From contig OMZQ01000012.1 of NCBI GenBank assembly GCA_900315595.1, positions 1 through 64,000 of the forward strand: 64,000 nucleotides of DNA. Reading direction: 5' to 3'. Below the pieces are notes generated by a model that worked only from the letters and a program-made list of their open reading frames with translations, had not been told where the DNA came from and ran no database searches. Numbering within the stretch: position 1 is the first letter of the stretch; the number at the start of each line of letters is the position of its first letter. The position numbers and the translations under genes are program-made. This DNA comes from an uncultured Eubacteriales bacterium (GTDB taxonomy: Bacteria > Bacillota > Clostridia > Oscillospirales > Oscillospiraceae). Positions 47,048 to 55,870 of the stretch are shown piece by piece.

Positions 47048-50000
47048 TTCGACTTGTCGGTGTAGTCGAGATCGAAGCTGTAATCGGCGTCTGCTTCATA
47101 GACGATCGTGGCGACGTGTACGTCGCCGGTGGTGCGCCATTCGCTCAGCGCTGGCGCAGGGACGTCTGCGCCGTGGTCGGTCGCGGTCAGTTTCAGATTC
47201 AGACGGCTCGTCTCGAAGTTGCGTTCGGTCACGGTGATGGTCGCGGTCCGGATCCGGTTAAAGTAGCGGTCATAGGACGCATGACTGTCGTCCGGGTCAT
47301 AGCGAACTTCGATCAGCGGCGCGGTTCGGTCGATCGTGAAGCGCTGAGGGGAGAGGCCGGTGTATTCCACGGGGTCGCTTTGGTTGCCTGCGCGGTCGGT
47401 GCAGAAGAGATCGAAGCTGTAGGTTCCGTCCGCCGTGTAGGTGAGGGTGGCGATGTGCCGCGTGTTGTCGCCGTTCCCGGTTCCGCCCTCCGTCCGCCAT
47501 GCGGACAGGACGGGCAGGGAGCCGTCCGAATTCGTCAGCGAGAGCGTGACGGCGGCCGGCTCAAAGTTTCGCTCCGTGACCACGATGGTCGCCGTGCGCG
47601 GGGCGTTGAAGTAAGCGCCGGAGGCGGCGTCCGCAAAGGCGGTATCGCCGTTGTTGTTGTCGTAGCTGACGCTGATCTTCGGCGGCGTGACGTCGATTCG
47701 CAGCTCAGCCTGACCGCTGCCCTTGTTTCCGGCGTTATCCACCGCATAGACCGTGACGACCACGTTGTTGCTGTTGTTGCGCGCGCTGTCGATCACGATC
47801 GCATTGGCGTTGTCCCAGATCTGGAGCAGGTCGTTCTGGCTGTGCGCAGTGCCTGTGTAGCTGTAGAGCGTACCGCTCTGCGTCAGCGTTCCCATGTTGT
47901 GAACTTCGTACCGGATCTCGTTCAGGCCGGACCAGCTTCCGTTCACGATCGGATCCTCAACGGTGACGCGCACGGGAACGTCGCGGTTATAAAGACCGTT
48001 GACCGGCTGGGCGGGGCTGACGGTAACTCTGGGCGTCGCGTTTACGACCGCAGGCGGCGTGTTGTCGATGATAATGCCGTCGGTGCTGACGTAGAACACG
48101 TTGCCGGCATAGTCCACCACCCGGAGATAGAGGGTCACGCGGGCGTCGGGCGCCACGGAAAGCCCGTTGAAGGGCTGCCAGGTCGTCACGGCGTCAAGCT
48201 GGGATACCGTCATGGCGCTGTTTGCGGAGCTTCTGTACCAACTGACGGATTCAATGGGGCTGGTCGCGTCATCCCAGGTGCCGGCGTAGGTTACGGAATG
48301 TGCGCTGAACAACTGGAAGGTCAGATTGACGATCAGGTCGCTCCAATTCCGGATGCCGACGGCCTCCACGGTGGCCGTGGGCTTGGTCTTGTCGACCGTG
48401 AAGGCCAGCGGCGTAACGGAGGGGATGGTTTGCAGCATGGCGGGGTTTCCGGCCTTGTCGGCGTAGGTGACGGAGAAGGTGTAGTTCGCGTCGGCAGAAT
48501 AGTGGATCTCCGCAATGTGGCGATCTCCATCCGCCGTCTCGCCGGGATAATAGGTCCAGCTTCCGATCATCGCCTGAATCTGGGCGTTCGTCAGGACGGG
48601 TTTTCCGGCGGCGTCCACTGCGGTGATGGCGATGCCGTTCCGCAAGTCCTCGGCGGAGAAGTGGTGGTTCCGCTCCACGACGACCAGGGTCGCGGTCCGT
48701 TCGGCCGGATAATAGCCGCGGTCGGAGACGATCTTGTAGGGGCTGTTGTTGTCGTAATACAGGAAGATTTCGGGCGCGCTGCTGTCGATGTCGAGCTTGA
48801 CGGACGATACGCTGACGTTGCCCGAATTGTCGGTCACCTGCACGAAAACCTCGACGCTGCAGCTATTGTTCAGATATTTGTCCACCGTGATGCTGCCGGT
48901 CCAGTTTTTCCGAAGCTGGTCGGCGCTGGGGTAGATGCCCTTGTCCGCGAAAACGGTCTGTCCGTGCTCTGTGACGGTCAGTCGGCCGCCGTTGGCGTCG
49001 TCGCCGGGATCTCTGGTGTAGTCGAAGTCAAAGAGGGTTTCGCGAACCGTCTCTGTGCCGAGGGAGGTGATCCAGTATTCCACGGAACGGATGCCGGAGC
49101 AATTATCGGAAATCTGAACCGACACGACTGCAGGGTCGTTTATGCCGTAGATGCCGTTCGCGTTGGCAGGGGAGGGGGTCAGAGCGATCTGCGCTGCCTC
49201 GTTGTCGGCGACCAGGCCGTCGCTGTTGAGATAGGAAACGTTTCCGGCTTTGTCGCGCAGACGGAGATAGACCGCGAACAGGCTGTTGGCGGGAACGCTC
49301 AGGGAGGCGGGGAAGGGCTTCCACGCTGCGTCGTCCAGAGCGGCCAGAGCCGCCTCGTCGAGGACGGTTCCGCCCTCGTTCAGATAGTAGGCGATGTCCA
49401 CCGTATCGCTGATGAAGTCCTCCGCCGTCGCGGTCAGCAGGACCTCATCCTTGCACCAAAGCCCGAAGGAGAGCGTATCCTTGAGAGAGGTCCAGGTACC
49501 CTTTCCGGCTGCGGTCACAGCGCCGGTCGGGGCGTGGGCGTCCAGGGTGAAGGTCTTCTGGAAGACGTCGGATACGTTGCCCGCAAGATCCCGGAACTGG
49601 GCGGTCAGCTTGTAGTTGCCGTCGTCGGAAAAGGTGATGCGGAGCGTGTGAACGGCTTCGTCCGGCGTCGCGCCCTCCTCGGTGACCCACTCGGAGGCGG
49701 TCCAGGAGACGGGCAGCGAATTGCCCTGGGAGTCCGTCGCATCGATGTTGATCATGCTTCCGGCGTCGGAGGGATCGAAGTGACAGGTGCGCTCCGTGAC
49801 CTTGATGATTGCGGTGACAGCGCTGAAGCAGCCTTCCTCCGCGCCGGGATTCTGGACGGCGTCGAAGGTGACGTCCACGGTCGGCTTCGTCACGTCGATG
49901 TCCAGGGTCACGGTCCGGACCTCTGCGTTGCCCGCATTGTCCACAGCCCGCGCGGTAAACTGAACGTCGCTCCGGTTGTAATCCGCCTTCGGGAGCTCGA

Positions 50001-52794
50001 TGGAGAAGGTTTTTCCCGTGATCAGGTCGTCAAAGGCGGGAGGCGTGTCGTAGGAGACGTCCAGCATGGTGACCCGCTCGTCAAAATTGTCGATCCAGTA
50101 GTCCACCAGCTTCAAGCCGGAATACGGGCTCTTTTCATCGATGGTGACGTCAACGGTGATCTTGTCTCCGCCGTCGATTCCGTATACGGATTGCTCGCAG
50201 TAGCCGGTCTGCGGCTTCACGGTGACGGTCGGAGCGGCGTTGTCCACCACGACGCTGTCCGTGCTCAGATAGATGCTGTGGCCTGCACCGTCAACGATCC
50301 GAAGATAGCCGACGAAGCGGCGGTTGGCAGGCACGTCGTAGCCGACGGTCCAGTCAAAGGAGGTCCAGGCGGAAGCGTCCAGCGCGTCGAGCTGCGCCGC
50401 CGTCATGGGCGTGTTCTGGTCGCTGAGATAAAGCGAGCAGTCTGCGATCTCGCCCACGGCGTCCGTAAGCTCTGCGGTGATGGTGACGGTCTTCTTGCTC
50501 CAAAGGCCGAAGGTCAGGCTGTCGAGCAGCTTGTCCCAAGTGCCCAGACTCTCCGAAGCATCCTTCGGCGTGACGATAACCGTTCCGGTGGGAGCGCCGC
50601 AGTCAACGGTGAAGAACCGATTGATATAAGCGGAAGAGACGAGAGAGTAGACGGCGGAACGCCCGGCCTTGTTGGTGTAGCGGATGGCGTTGAGGGAATA
50701 GATGGCGTCCGAGAAATGAACCGTGCCGACGTAGAAGGAATTGCCGTCGGAATCGGTCGAATGCGACCAGCCGTCCACGACCAGCGGAAGCTCTACGGCA
50801 TTCCCTTGATTATCGATCGCGCTGCCGACCAGGCTCACACCGGTCATCTCGAAGGACAAGGGGCTCTCTTGAATCGAAATCAGGGCAGTGCGGCCTTCGG
50901 GGAAATAGTCTCTGCCGTTGTAGGAGACGTGGGGGTCGCTGCTCGTGTAGGTGAAATTCGTGATGACCGGATCAACGCTGTTGAAGGCGATGACGAAGGT
51001 TTCCGTCTTCGTGTTTCCGGCCCAGTCCGAGGCGACGGCCTCGACCTGAACGTACTTGCTTTCATAGTCCGAGAGCGAAAGCTCCAGGTCGAAGACGTCG
51101 GTTTTTTTGCGATCGGACGAATCCGCAAGCTGCTGGATCTGCTGGTTGGTGGTCGAGAGGGAGAAGTCCGGTGTCTCGCTGGCGCGCAGTTTGAAAATGA
51201 CCTGCCGGACACCGGAGCCGGTATGCGTGTTGTATTCCTCCTGTTCCTGATCCTCCTGGGTCAGCCAGTCGGGATCCAGAACGGTGAACGGAATGGTGAC
51301 GTCGCTTGCCGCGCAGCCGTCTACATATTCCTCGGGGATGGAGACCGTCGGGCTCGTCTGATCCAGAACGAAGATGAGCTCCGGCACGGGGAGCTGGATC
51401 TCGCCCTCAAAGGTTTGTCCGAACCGTTTAAAGGAATAGCGGATGGAGCTGACCACGGTGGAGGTCGTCAGCTTGGAGGTTTCGGTTCCGTTGATCCAAA
51501 TCCGCTTGTTCGTGACGCTGCCATCCGTGGAGAAGTCAAACTGTACCGCGGAGACCGTCTTCGGGTAGACGTAGATGAGCTGCTGCGGGTCCTCCTCCGG
51601 GACGGAGACGACGGGGAGGAAGCCGCCCGTGAAGCTCACGTTGCTCCAGCCGACGCTGCCCTCACCGAAGGTTGCGGAGACGACCATGTTCTCCGTGACG
51701 CTGACGGTGCAAATCACGGCGGAGCCGGCGTTTTCAAAGGCCGCGCCGTAGGCGGAAGGATCGCTGCCGTTGATCTGGATGTTGGTGACGTTATAGCCGC
51801 TGTTCGGGGTGAATTTGATGCGGACAGGGTCAGAATAAGGAACGCTGAACGGAGCCTCCACGGCAGCATCGTTGTACTGGAACGAGATTTCGCCGTTCGC
51901 GGACGCCCCGGCGCTGACCTGGAAGTTCTTTTTCCCAAACGTGACCTGCAAATCGGAATTCGCGGTCAGGTGCAGGGTCGTGTCGTAGTGATCCTTCTCG
52001 GCGTCGGTCAGCGTGAGCTCCGTTCCATCGAGAACGATGCTCTGGATCTCCCAGCCTGTAGCCGGCACGACGGTGACGTTGACGTCCGCCTCGTCCGCGT
52101 CTACAGTTACGCTGTCGGCGGGCGAACCGTTCAGCAGGACGCTGCCGCTGCCACTTTTCGTCACGGAAAGCGTATACTCCGGAACGGTCTTTATAAATTC
52201 CACAGCGACGGCAAGGTCTCCCGTGATCGTCACGTAATCGGAATAGTGAGCAGGATCCGATACCGTCTGGGCAACGCCGTTATAGAGGACGGCGTTGACG
52301 GCATATTTCGCCGCCGGCGTGGCGTCGATTGAAACGGATTCCGACTCCAGCTTCGTGATGCTGTCCGTTTCGCTCCCGTCCAGCAGAACCGTACCCATGC
52401 CCGTTTTCGAGGCGGAAACCGTGCAGGAGACCGGCCCAAGCGTCAGAAACGTCACGTCGATGGAGAGATTCTCGGTGACGACCAGCGTTTCGGTATAGCT
52501 GGAGACGTCGGAAATCTCCCGCGTCGCACCGTTGACGGAGATCGCGGAGATCCGGAAGCCGTAAGCCGGCGTGACCGCGAGCGCAACGGTTCCGTTTTCC
52601 TCCACGCTCACACTGTCGGTCTCAACGCCGTTGAGCGTCACGGTTCCGGCGCCGACGGTCGAAACGCTGACGGTGTACGGACCCTCGGCCCAAACCGTGA
52701 ACGTGCCGGCGGGGAACACCGAGATCAGCATCAGCGCGACCATCAGCAGGGCCAGAAGCCTGCCCGGTGCGCTTGTTCGGTTTTTCATGTACAT
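47044..52794 (-). CDS. Giant secreted surface protein with InlB-like and Ig-like repeats (truncated by frameshift)
   Basis: 1916 aa from ATG 52794, with GGAAGG 7 nt upstream. A signal peptide (to about TVWAEG, residue 37) is followed by four divergent InlB-B-like repeats such as VSVSTVGAGTVTLNGVETDS. About 1400 residues of Ig/cadherin-like modules then carry recurring DNxAPTV, xxRTATIVVTERN and DKAGN motifs. At least three longer GTW-LTFGLWSK-type modules are present. It ends FDLDYTDKSN without any anchor, while the next frame supplies the missing anchor. It is probably a large adhesin or a structural surface protein, last in the kinase/pilus operon. Confidence 0.83.
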   Translation of the reverse strand: MYMKNRTSAPGRLLALLMVALMLISVFPAGTFTVWAEGPYTVSVSTVGAGTVTLNGVETDSVSVEENGTVALAVTPAYGFRISAISVNGATREISDVSSYTETLVVTENLSIDVTFLTLGPVSCTVSASKTGMGTVLLDGSETDSITKLESESVSIDATPAAKYAVNAVLYNGVAQTVSDPAHYSDYVTITGDLAVAVEFIKTVPEYTLSVTKSGSGSVLLNGSPADSVTVDADEADVNVTVVPATGWEIQSIVLDGTELTLTDAEKDHYDTTLHLTANSDLQVTFGKKNFQVSAGASANGEISFQYNDAAVEAPFSVPYSDPVRIKFTPNSGYNVTNIQINGSDPSAYGAAFENAGSAVICTVSVTENMVVSATFGEGSVGWSNVSFTGGFLPVVSVPEEDPQQLIYVYPKTVSAVQFDFSTDGSVTNKRIWINGTETSKLTTSTVVSSIRYSFKRFGQTFEGEIQLPVPELIFVLDQTSPTVSIPEEYVDGCAASDVTIPFTVLDPDWLTQEDQEQEEYNTHTGSGVRQVIFKLRASETPDFSLSTTNQQIQQLADSSDRKKTDVFDLELSLSDYESKYVQVEAVASDWAGNTKTETFVIAFNSVDPVITNFTYTSSDPHVSYNGRDYFPEGRTALISIQESPLSFEMTGVSLVGSAIDNQGNAVELPLVVDGWSHSTDSDGNSFYVGTVHFSDAIYSLNAIRYTNKAGRSAVYSLVSSAYINRFFTVDCGAPTGTVIVTPKDASESLGTWDKLLDSLTFGLWSKKTVTITAELTDAVGEIADCSLYLSDQNTPMTAAQLDALDASAWTSFDWTVGYDVPANRRFVGYLRIVDGAGHSIYLSTDSVVVDNAAPTVTVKPQTGYCEQSVYGIDGGDKITVDVTIDEKSPYSGLKLVDYWIDNFDERVTMLDVSYDTPPAFDDLITGKTFSIELPKADYNRSDVQFTARAVDNAGNAEVRTVTLDIDVTKPTVDVTFDAVQNPGAEEGCFSAVTAIIKVTERTCHFDPSDAGSMINIDATDSQGNSLPVSWTASEWVTEEGATPDEAVHTLRITFSDDGNYKLTAQFRDLAGNVSDVFQKTFTLDAHAPTGAVTAAGKGTWTSLKDTLSFGLWCKDEVLLTATAEDFISDTVDIAYYLNEGGTVLDEAALAALDDAAWKPFPASLSVPANSLFAVYLRLRDKAGNVSYLNSDGLVADNEAAQIALTPSPANANGIYGINDPAVVSVQISDNCSGIRSVEYWITSLGTETVRETLFDFDYTRDPGDDANGGRLTVTEHGQTVFADKGIYPSADQLRKNWTGSITVDKYLNNSCSVEVFVQVTDNSGNVSVSSVKLDIDSSAPEIFLYYDNNSPYKIVSDRGYYPAERTATLVVVERNHHFSAEDLRNGIAITAVDAAGKPVLTNAQIQAMIGSWTYYPGETADGDRHIAEIHYSADANYTFSVTYADKAGNPAMLQTIPSVTPLAFTVDKTKPTATVEAVGIRNWSDLIVNLTFQLFSAHSVTYAGTWDDATSPIESVSWYRSSANSAMTVSQLDAVTTWQPFNGLSVAPDARVTLYLRVVDYAGNVFYVSTDGIIIDNTPPAVVNATPRVTVSPAQPVNGLYNRDVPVRVTVEDPIVNGSWSGLNEIRYEVHNMGTLTQSGTLYSYTGTAHSQNDLLQIWDNANAIVIDSARNNSNNVVVTVYAVDNAGNKGSGQAELRIDVTPPKISVSYDNNNGDTAFADAASGAYFNAPRTATIVVTERNFEPAAVTLSLTNSDGSLPVLSAWRTEGGTGNGDNTRHIATLTYTADGTYSFDLFCTDRAGNQSDPVEYTGLSPQRFTIDRTAPLIEVRYDPDDSHASYDRYFNRIRTATITVTERNFETSRLNLKLTATDHGADVPAPALSEWRTTGDVHVATIVYEADADYSFDLDYTDKSN

Positions 52795-52822
52795 TTCGAT
52801 ACCTTCCTTCGTTGTCGCATTT

Positions 52823-53359
52823 TTACGAAAGAACCTCGTCCGTATGGAGATAGGTCAACTCCTGTTCTATGACGAAGTCTGTGGTTGGCTGGGCCTGCGC
52901 AGCAGGCTGCAAACGCGCCGTCTCGCCCGGTGCGGTGCTGACCGGTGAAGCTCCCTGCGGGGCGAGAACCGTCGTTTCCGGTGACAGCAGCGTCGTTTCG
53001 GGGGAAAGCAAAGTGGTTTCCGGGGCGAGGAGGGTGGTTTCCTCAGCGAGAGGGGCTTGCTGAGCCTTCGGCGCAGCGTCGGCTCGGTTTCCCGCCGCAT
53101 CGTTCCTGGATAGCTTCTGCGTGCTTGCGGGCGAATCTGCGTGGGCAGGGGAGTGCTCCGGGCGCTTGCGATCCCGTCCGCCGTTCTGCTCCGTCTGGCT
53201 GCGGATGCCGGCAATCGCCTTCCGGGCGGTGGAGCCGGTCAGGTCGCCGATCACGCGGGGAATTTTCAGAACGAAAAACAGGACGAAGGCAGCAATCACC
53301 ATCAGACCCGCCGCAATGGCTCCGACGAGGAAGATCAGCCTGTAAGTCTCATAAGTCAT
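52823..53359 (-). CDS. Small membrane protein with four ETT(L/V)L heptad repeats
   Basis: 178 aa. One N-terminal membrane helix (about residues 8-34) leads to a cytoplasmic basic and low-complexity tail (GGRDRKRPEHSP, PAHADSPAST). Residues 107-132 hold ETTLL, ETTLL, ETTLL and ETTVL, spaced exactly 7 residues apart. The neighbouring FHA protein carries ETTVL twice before its FHA domain. In GarA/OdhI the related ETTS motif is phosphorylated by PknB-type kinases and then bound by an FHA domain. I infer a phospho-Thr docking scaffold recruiting the FHA protein. It lies between the kinase gene and the giant surface-protein gene. Confidence 0.8.
   Translation of the reverse strand: MTYETYRLIFLVGAIAAGLMVIAAFVLFFVLKIPRVIGDLTGSTARKAIAGIRSQTEQNGGRDRKRPEHSPAHADSPASTQKLSRNDAAGNRADAAPKAQQAPLAEETTLLAPETTLLSPETTLLSPETTVLAPQGASPVSTAPGETARLQPAAQAQPTTDFVIEQELTYLHTDEVLS
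52958..53044 (-). repeat. Coding heptad repeat (E-T-T-L/V-L)
   Basis: Four 21-bp tandem units in the small membrane-protein gene encode the ETT(L/V)L heptads. The DNA copies differ at several synonymous positions, which suggests selection on the protein rather than a fresh DNA duplication. Confidence 0.85.
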
Positions 53360-53371
53360 TTCGGCACCTCC

Positions 53372-55078
53372 TCATTCTGCGGTCTCCGCGTAGGAGAGGA
53401 TCTTGTTGGTGGTCGCGGCGATGTTTTCGCGCAGAGTGGATACGCTTTTCTCCAAAAACGTGTTTGTGATCTTCTCGCTGTCGGCGCTGATCTCGTCGAT
53501 CGCTGCCAGAATCTCCTCTGGCGGCGTGACCTCGCAGAAGGCCTTGGCGTTGTTTTGGATCATGTTCGTGATCTCGTTCCAGATGCGAAGCTTCAAATCG
53601 TCGTCAAAGTCGTTGGCGTCCGTCTTGAGCTTCAGGATCTGGCTCCAGAGGGACTGGTATTCCTCATAGAGCTTGGCGTGCTGCTCTGATTTCTCGTATT
53701 TTGCGATGTTTTGCAGACAGGCGGAGATTTGGCAGTACATGTCTGCGATCGGATAGCCTTCCTTCGCGTACTGGAACCAGGTCGCAGCAGCGGCGTAGCG
53801 ATCCTTTTCCACGGGTACGCTGTAGTAGAACAAATAGGCCTCGCCGATCTCATAGCAGACCTGCTCGTAGCCGGACGGGTCTGCTGCGCGGAGTTCCTCC
53901 AGGACGTCAACGGTGGAAGAATAGCCGCTGGAGCCCTTCTGGTCCAAACCGGCCTTCAAGCAGGAAAGCCAACTGCTCTCGCTCACGGTGAGCTCGCCGT
54001 CGCGGGTCAGATAGTCGATCATGCCGCTGAAATCGTCGTTGCCGAGATAGGCGTCCGTTCGGGTGGGGTCGGTGGTGATGGCCTCATAGTAGCGGTTCAG
54101 CGCGGTGGTCGGATCGGACTCGTTCGCCGCCTCGGCCAGAATGAAGTCGTAATCGGCGGTGCGCTGCTTCTCTGCGGAGAGGTAGCCCCACACGGAGGCC
54201 CCGGCAAAGAGAAGGGCCAAAACGACCGGGGCCAGGAAGAGCGCGAGCTTGCGCTTCTGCTTTTTGCGGTAGCTGTCGTCAACCTCCTCGTAGTGCTCCA
54301 GAGCGTACATCAGCTCTGCGGCGGACTGATAGCGGTCATTCGGGTCGCGCTGCGTGCATTTGAGGATGATCCGCTCCAGGCCGCTTGAGAGGTTGGGGTT
54401 GATCTCCCGGATGGGCCGGATCTCATAAGGCGGCTCACAGGGATTCTTTCCGGTGACGAGGTGGTAGAGCGTTGCGCCGAGACAGTAGATGTCGGTCCGG
54501 GCGTCGGTCTGGCCCATGCCGCCGAACTGCTCCGGGGCCGCGTAGCCGACCGTGCCCAGACAGGTGGTGTCGGCCAGATTCTTTTCCTTATACTCGCGGG
54601 CGGTGCCAAAGTCGATGAGGGAGATATTCCCATCCGGCTTGAGCATCACGTTTGCCGGCTTCATATCCCGGTAGATGATCGGCGGCGTCCGCGTGTGCAG
54701 GTAGCCCAGAACGTCACAGAGCTGCTTGGCCCATTTGATGACCTCATCCTGCGGCTGGGCACCGAATTCATCCAGAGCCTTGTTCAGCGAGTTGCCCTGG
54801 ATGTAGTCCATGATGATGATAAAGGATTCGTCCGTGTCGATCACGTCGATGATGCTGGGCAGATACGGATGATCCAGACGCTTGAGGATGTCCGTTTCCG
54901 CCACCAGACCCTGCTTGACGGCCTCGAAGTCGAGCACGCCGTCCTTGCGGACCTCCTTGACGGCCCACTGCTTATTGGCCTTCTCGTTCATCGCGAGATA
55001 GACCACGCTCATGCCGCCCTGACCGACCTTATTCAGGATTTTATATTTGCCGTCTACCAGCGAACCGATTTGCAGCAT
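53372..55078 (-). CDS. Membrane Ser/Thr protein kinase with extracellular TPR-like region
   Basis: 568 aa from ATG 55078 (GGAGG 7 nt upstream). The cytoplasmic kinase domain is complete: glycine loop GQGGMSVVYLA, Lys41 in QWAVKEVRK, catalytic IIYRDMKPANVML (YRD variant), DFGTAREY and CLGTVGYAAPEQFG activation segment. A membrane helix lies near 278-300 (LALFLAPVVLALLFAGASVW), followed by an outside part of about 265 residues with TPR-like helices (AEAANESDPTTALNRYYEAI, AAAATWFQYAKEGYP) and no PASTA repeats. PP2C and FHA partners are the next genes upstream. It probably senses envelope or pilus state. Confidence 0.92.
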   Translation of the reverse strand: MLQIGSLVDGKYKILNKVGQGGMSVVYLAMNEKANKQWAVKEVRKDGVLDFEAVKQGLVAETDILKRLDHPYLPSIIDVIDTDESFIIIMDYIQGNSLNKALDEFGAQPQDEVIKWAKQLCDVLGYLHTRTPPIIYRDMKPANVMLKPDGNISLIDFGTAREYKEKNLADTTCLGTVGYAAPEQFGGMGQTDARTDIYCLGATLYHLVTGKNPCEPPYEIRPIREINPNLSSGLERIILKCTQRDPNDRYQSAAELMYALEHYEEVDDSYRKKQKRKLALFLAPVVLALLFAGASVWGYLSAEKQRTADYDFILAEAANESDPTTALNRYYEAITTDPTRTDAYLGNDDFSGMIDYLTRDGELTVSESSWLSCLKAGLDQKGSSGYSSTVDVLEELRAADPSGYEQVCYEIGEAYLFYYSVPVEKDRYAAAATWFQYAKEGYPIADMYCQISACLQNIAKYEKSEQHAKLYEEYQSLWSQILKLKTDANDFDDDLKLRIWNEITNMIQNNAKAFCEVTPPEEILAAIDEISADSEKITNTFLEKSVSTLRENIAATTNKILSYAETAE

Positions 55079-55090
55079 AGGCAACCCTCC

Positions 55091-55858
55091 TTAATACGTC
55101 CGTACGAGGGCGACGGTGATGTTGTCCCGCTCCCAGCGCTGTTTGTTCAGTTCGATCAGTGCGGCTGCGGCGCTGCGCATCGCCTGCTCGTTCGTCAGAC
55201 GGTCCGGCCGCAGACCCTCCAGAATCTCCGCCGGGGTGATCTCATGGCGGAAGCCGTCGCTGCAGAGCATATAGACCGCCCCGGTCAGAGGCGTTCCGAA
55301 GAAGAAATCCGGCGCGACTGCATCCGATGCGCCGACGCATTGCAGCAAAACGGAACGGCGCGGATCGGTCTGGGCCTGCGCCTCGGTCAGAAGCCCCTGC
55401 GCGACCTCGCGGGCCACGACGGTCTGATCCTGCGTCAAAACGCGAAGCTCCCGGCTCAGCTCATAAGCCCGGGAGTCGCCGACGTTCAGAATATAGTATC
55501 GGTTCTGCGTGATCAGCATTGCAACGACGGTCGTGCCAAGACGAATGCCGCTGCGCGTGCCGTAGGACGAGATCAGCCGGTTCTGCTCCTGGACGATCGC
55601 GTCCCATTCGGCGCGGATCACGCCGTCCTGCAGGGGAGCGCAGCAAAGCCGGGGCAGGGAAGTCCTTGCCCAGCGGTCAAAGGCACGCAGAACCGAGGCG
55701 CTGGCGACCTCGCCCTTGGCGAGGCCGCCCATGCCGTCGCAAAGGACGGCAAGCGCCATGCGTCCCTGCGGGGTGTTCATCACCTTCAGCGAGACGCTGT
55801 CCTGATTCGTGTTTTTACTGATGCCAATGTCTGTATTGGCAGTAACGATATAATTCAT
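55091..55858 (-). CDS. PP2C-family Ser/Thr phosphatase
   Basis: 255 aa, no membrane helix. PPM/PP2C motifs are in order: TDIGISKNTNQDS (the usual R/N-QD motif with Lys in place of Arg), LAVLCDGMGGLAKGEVAS, TTVVAMLI, LNVGDSRAYEL and YMLCSDGFRHEITP. Metal Asp residues are intact. It reverses the kinase's phosphorylation, in the order FHA-PP2C-kinase with 12-bp gaps. The substrates are likely the ETT motifs of the neighbouring proteins. Confidence 0.93.
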   Translation of the reverse strand: MNYIVTANTDIGISKNTNQDSVSLKVMNTPQGRMALAVLCDGMGGLAKGEVASASVLRAFDRWARTSLPRLCCAPLQDGVIRAEWDAIVQEQNRLISSYGTRSGIRLGTTVVAMLITQNRYYILNVGDSRAYELSRELRVLTQDQTVVAREVAQGLLTEAQAQTDPRRSVLLQCVGASDAVAPDFFFGTPLTGAVYMLCSDGFRHEITPAEILEGLRPDRLTNEQAMRSAAAALIELNKQRWERDNITVALVRTY

Positions 55859-55870
55859 AGCCGTTCCCTA

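Noticed and set aside
47030..47060. Programmed -1 frameshift at the surface-protein junction
   Set aside because: No X-XXY-YYZ slippery heptamer or stable downstream hairpin is seen before the stop, and module residues are missing, so an indel or deletion is a better explanation.
46981..52332. A 1783-codon open frame on the plus strand opposite the giant surface protein
   Set aside because: It is low complexity and lacks any domain or start signal. The minus-strand frame has a signal peptide, a ribosome site and clear Ig-like repeats.
52958..53044. CRISPR-like or mobile DNA repeat
   Set aside because: The repeat is in frame, encodes protein heptads, has no spacers, and varies at synonymous sites.
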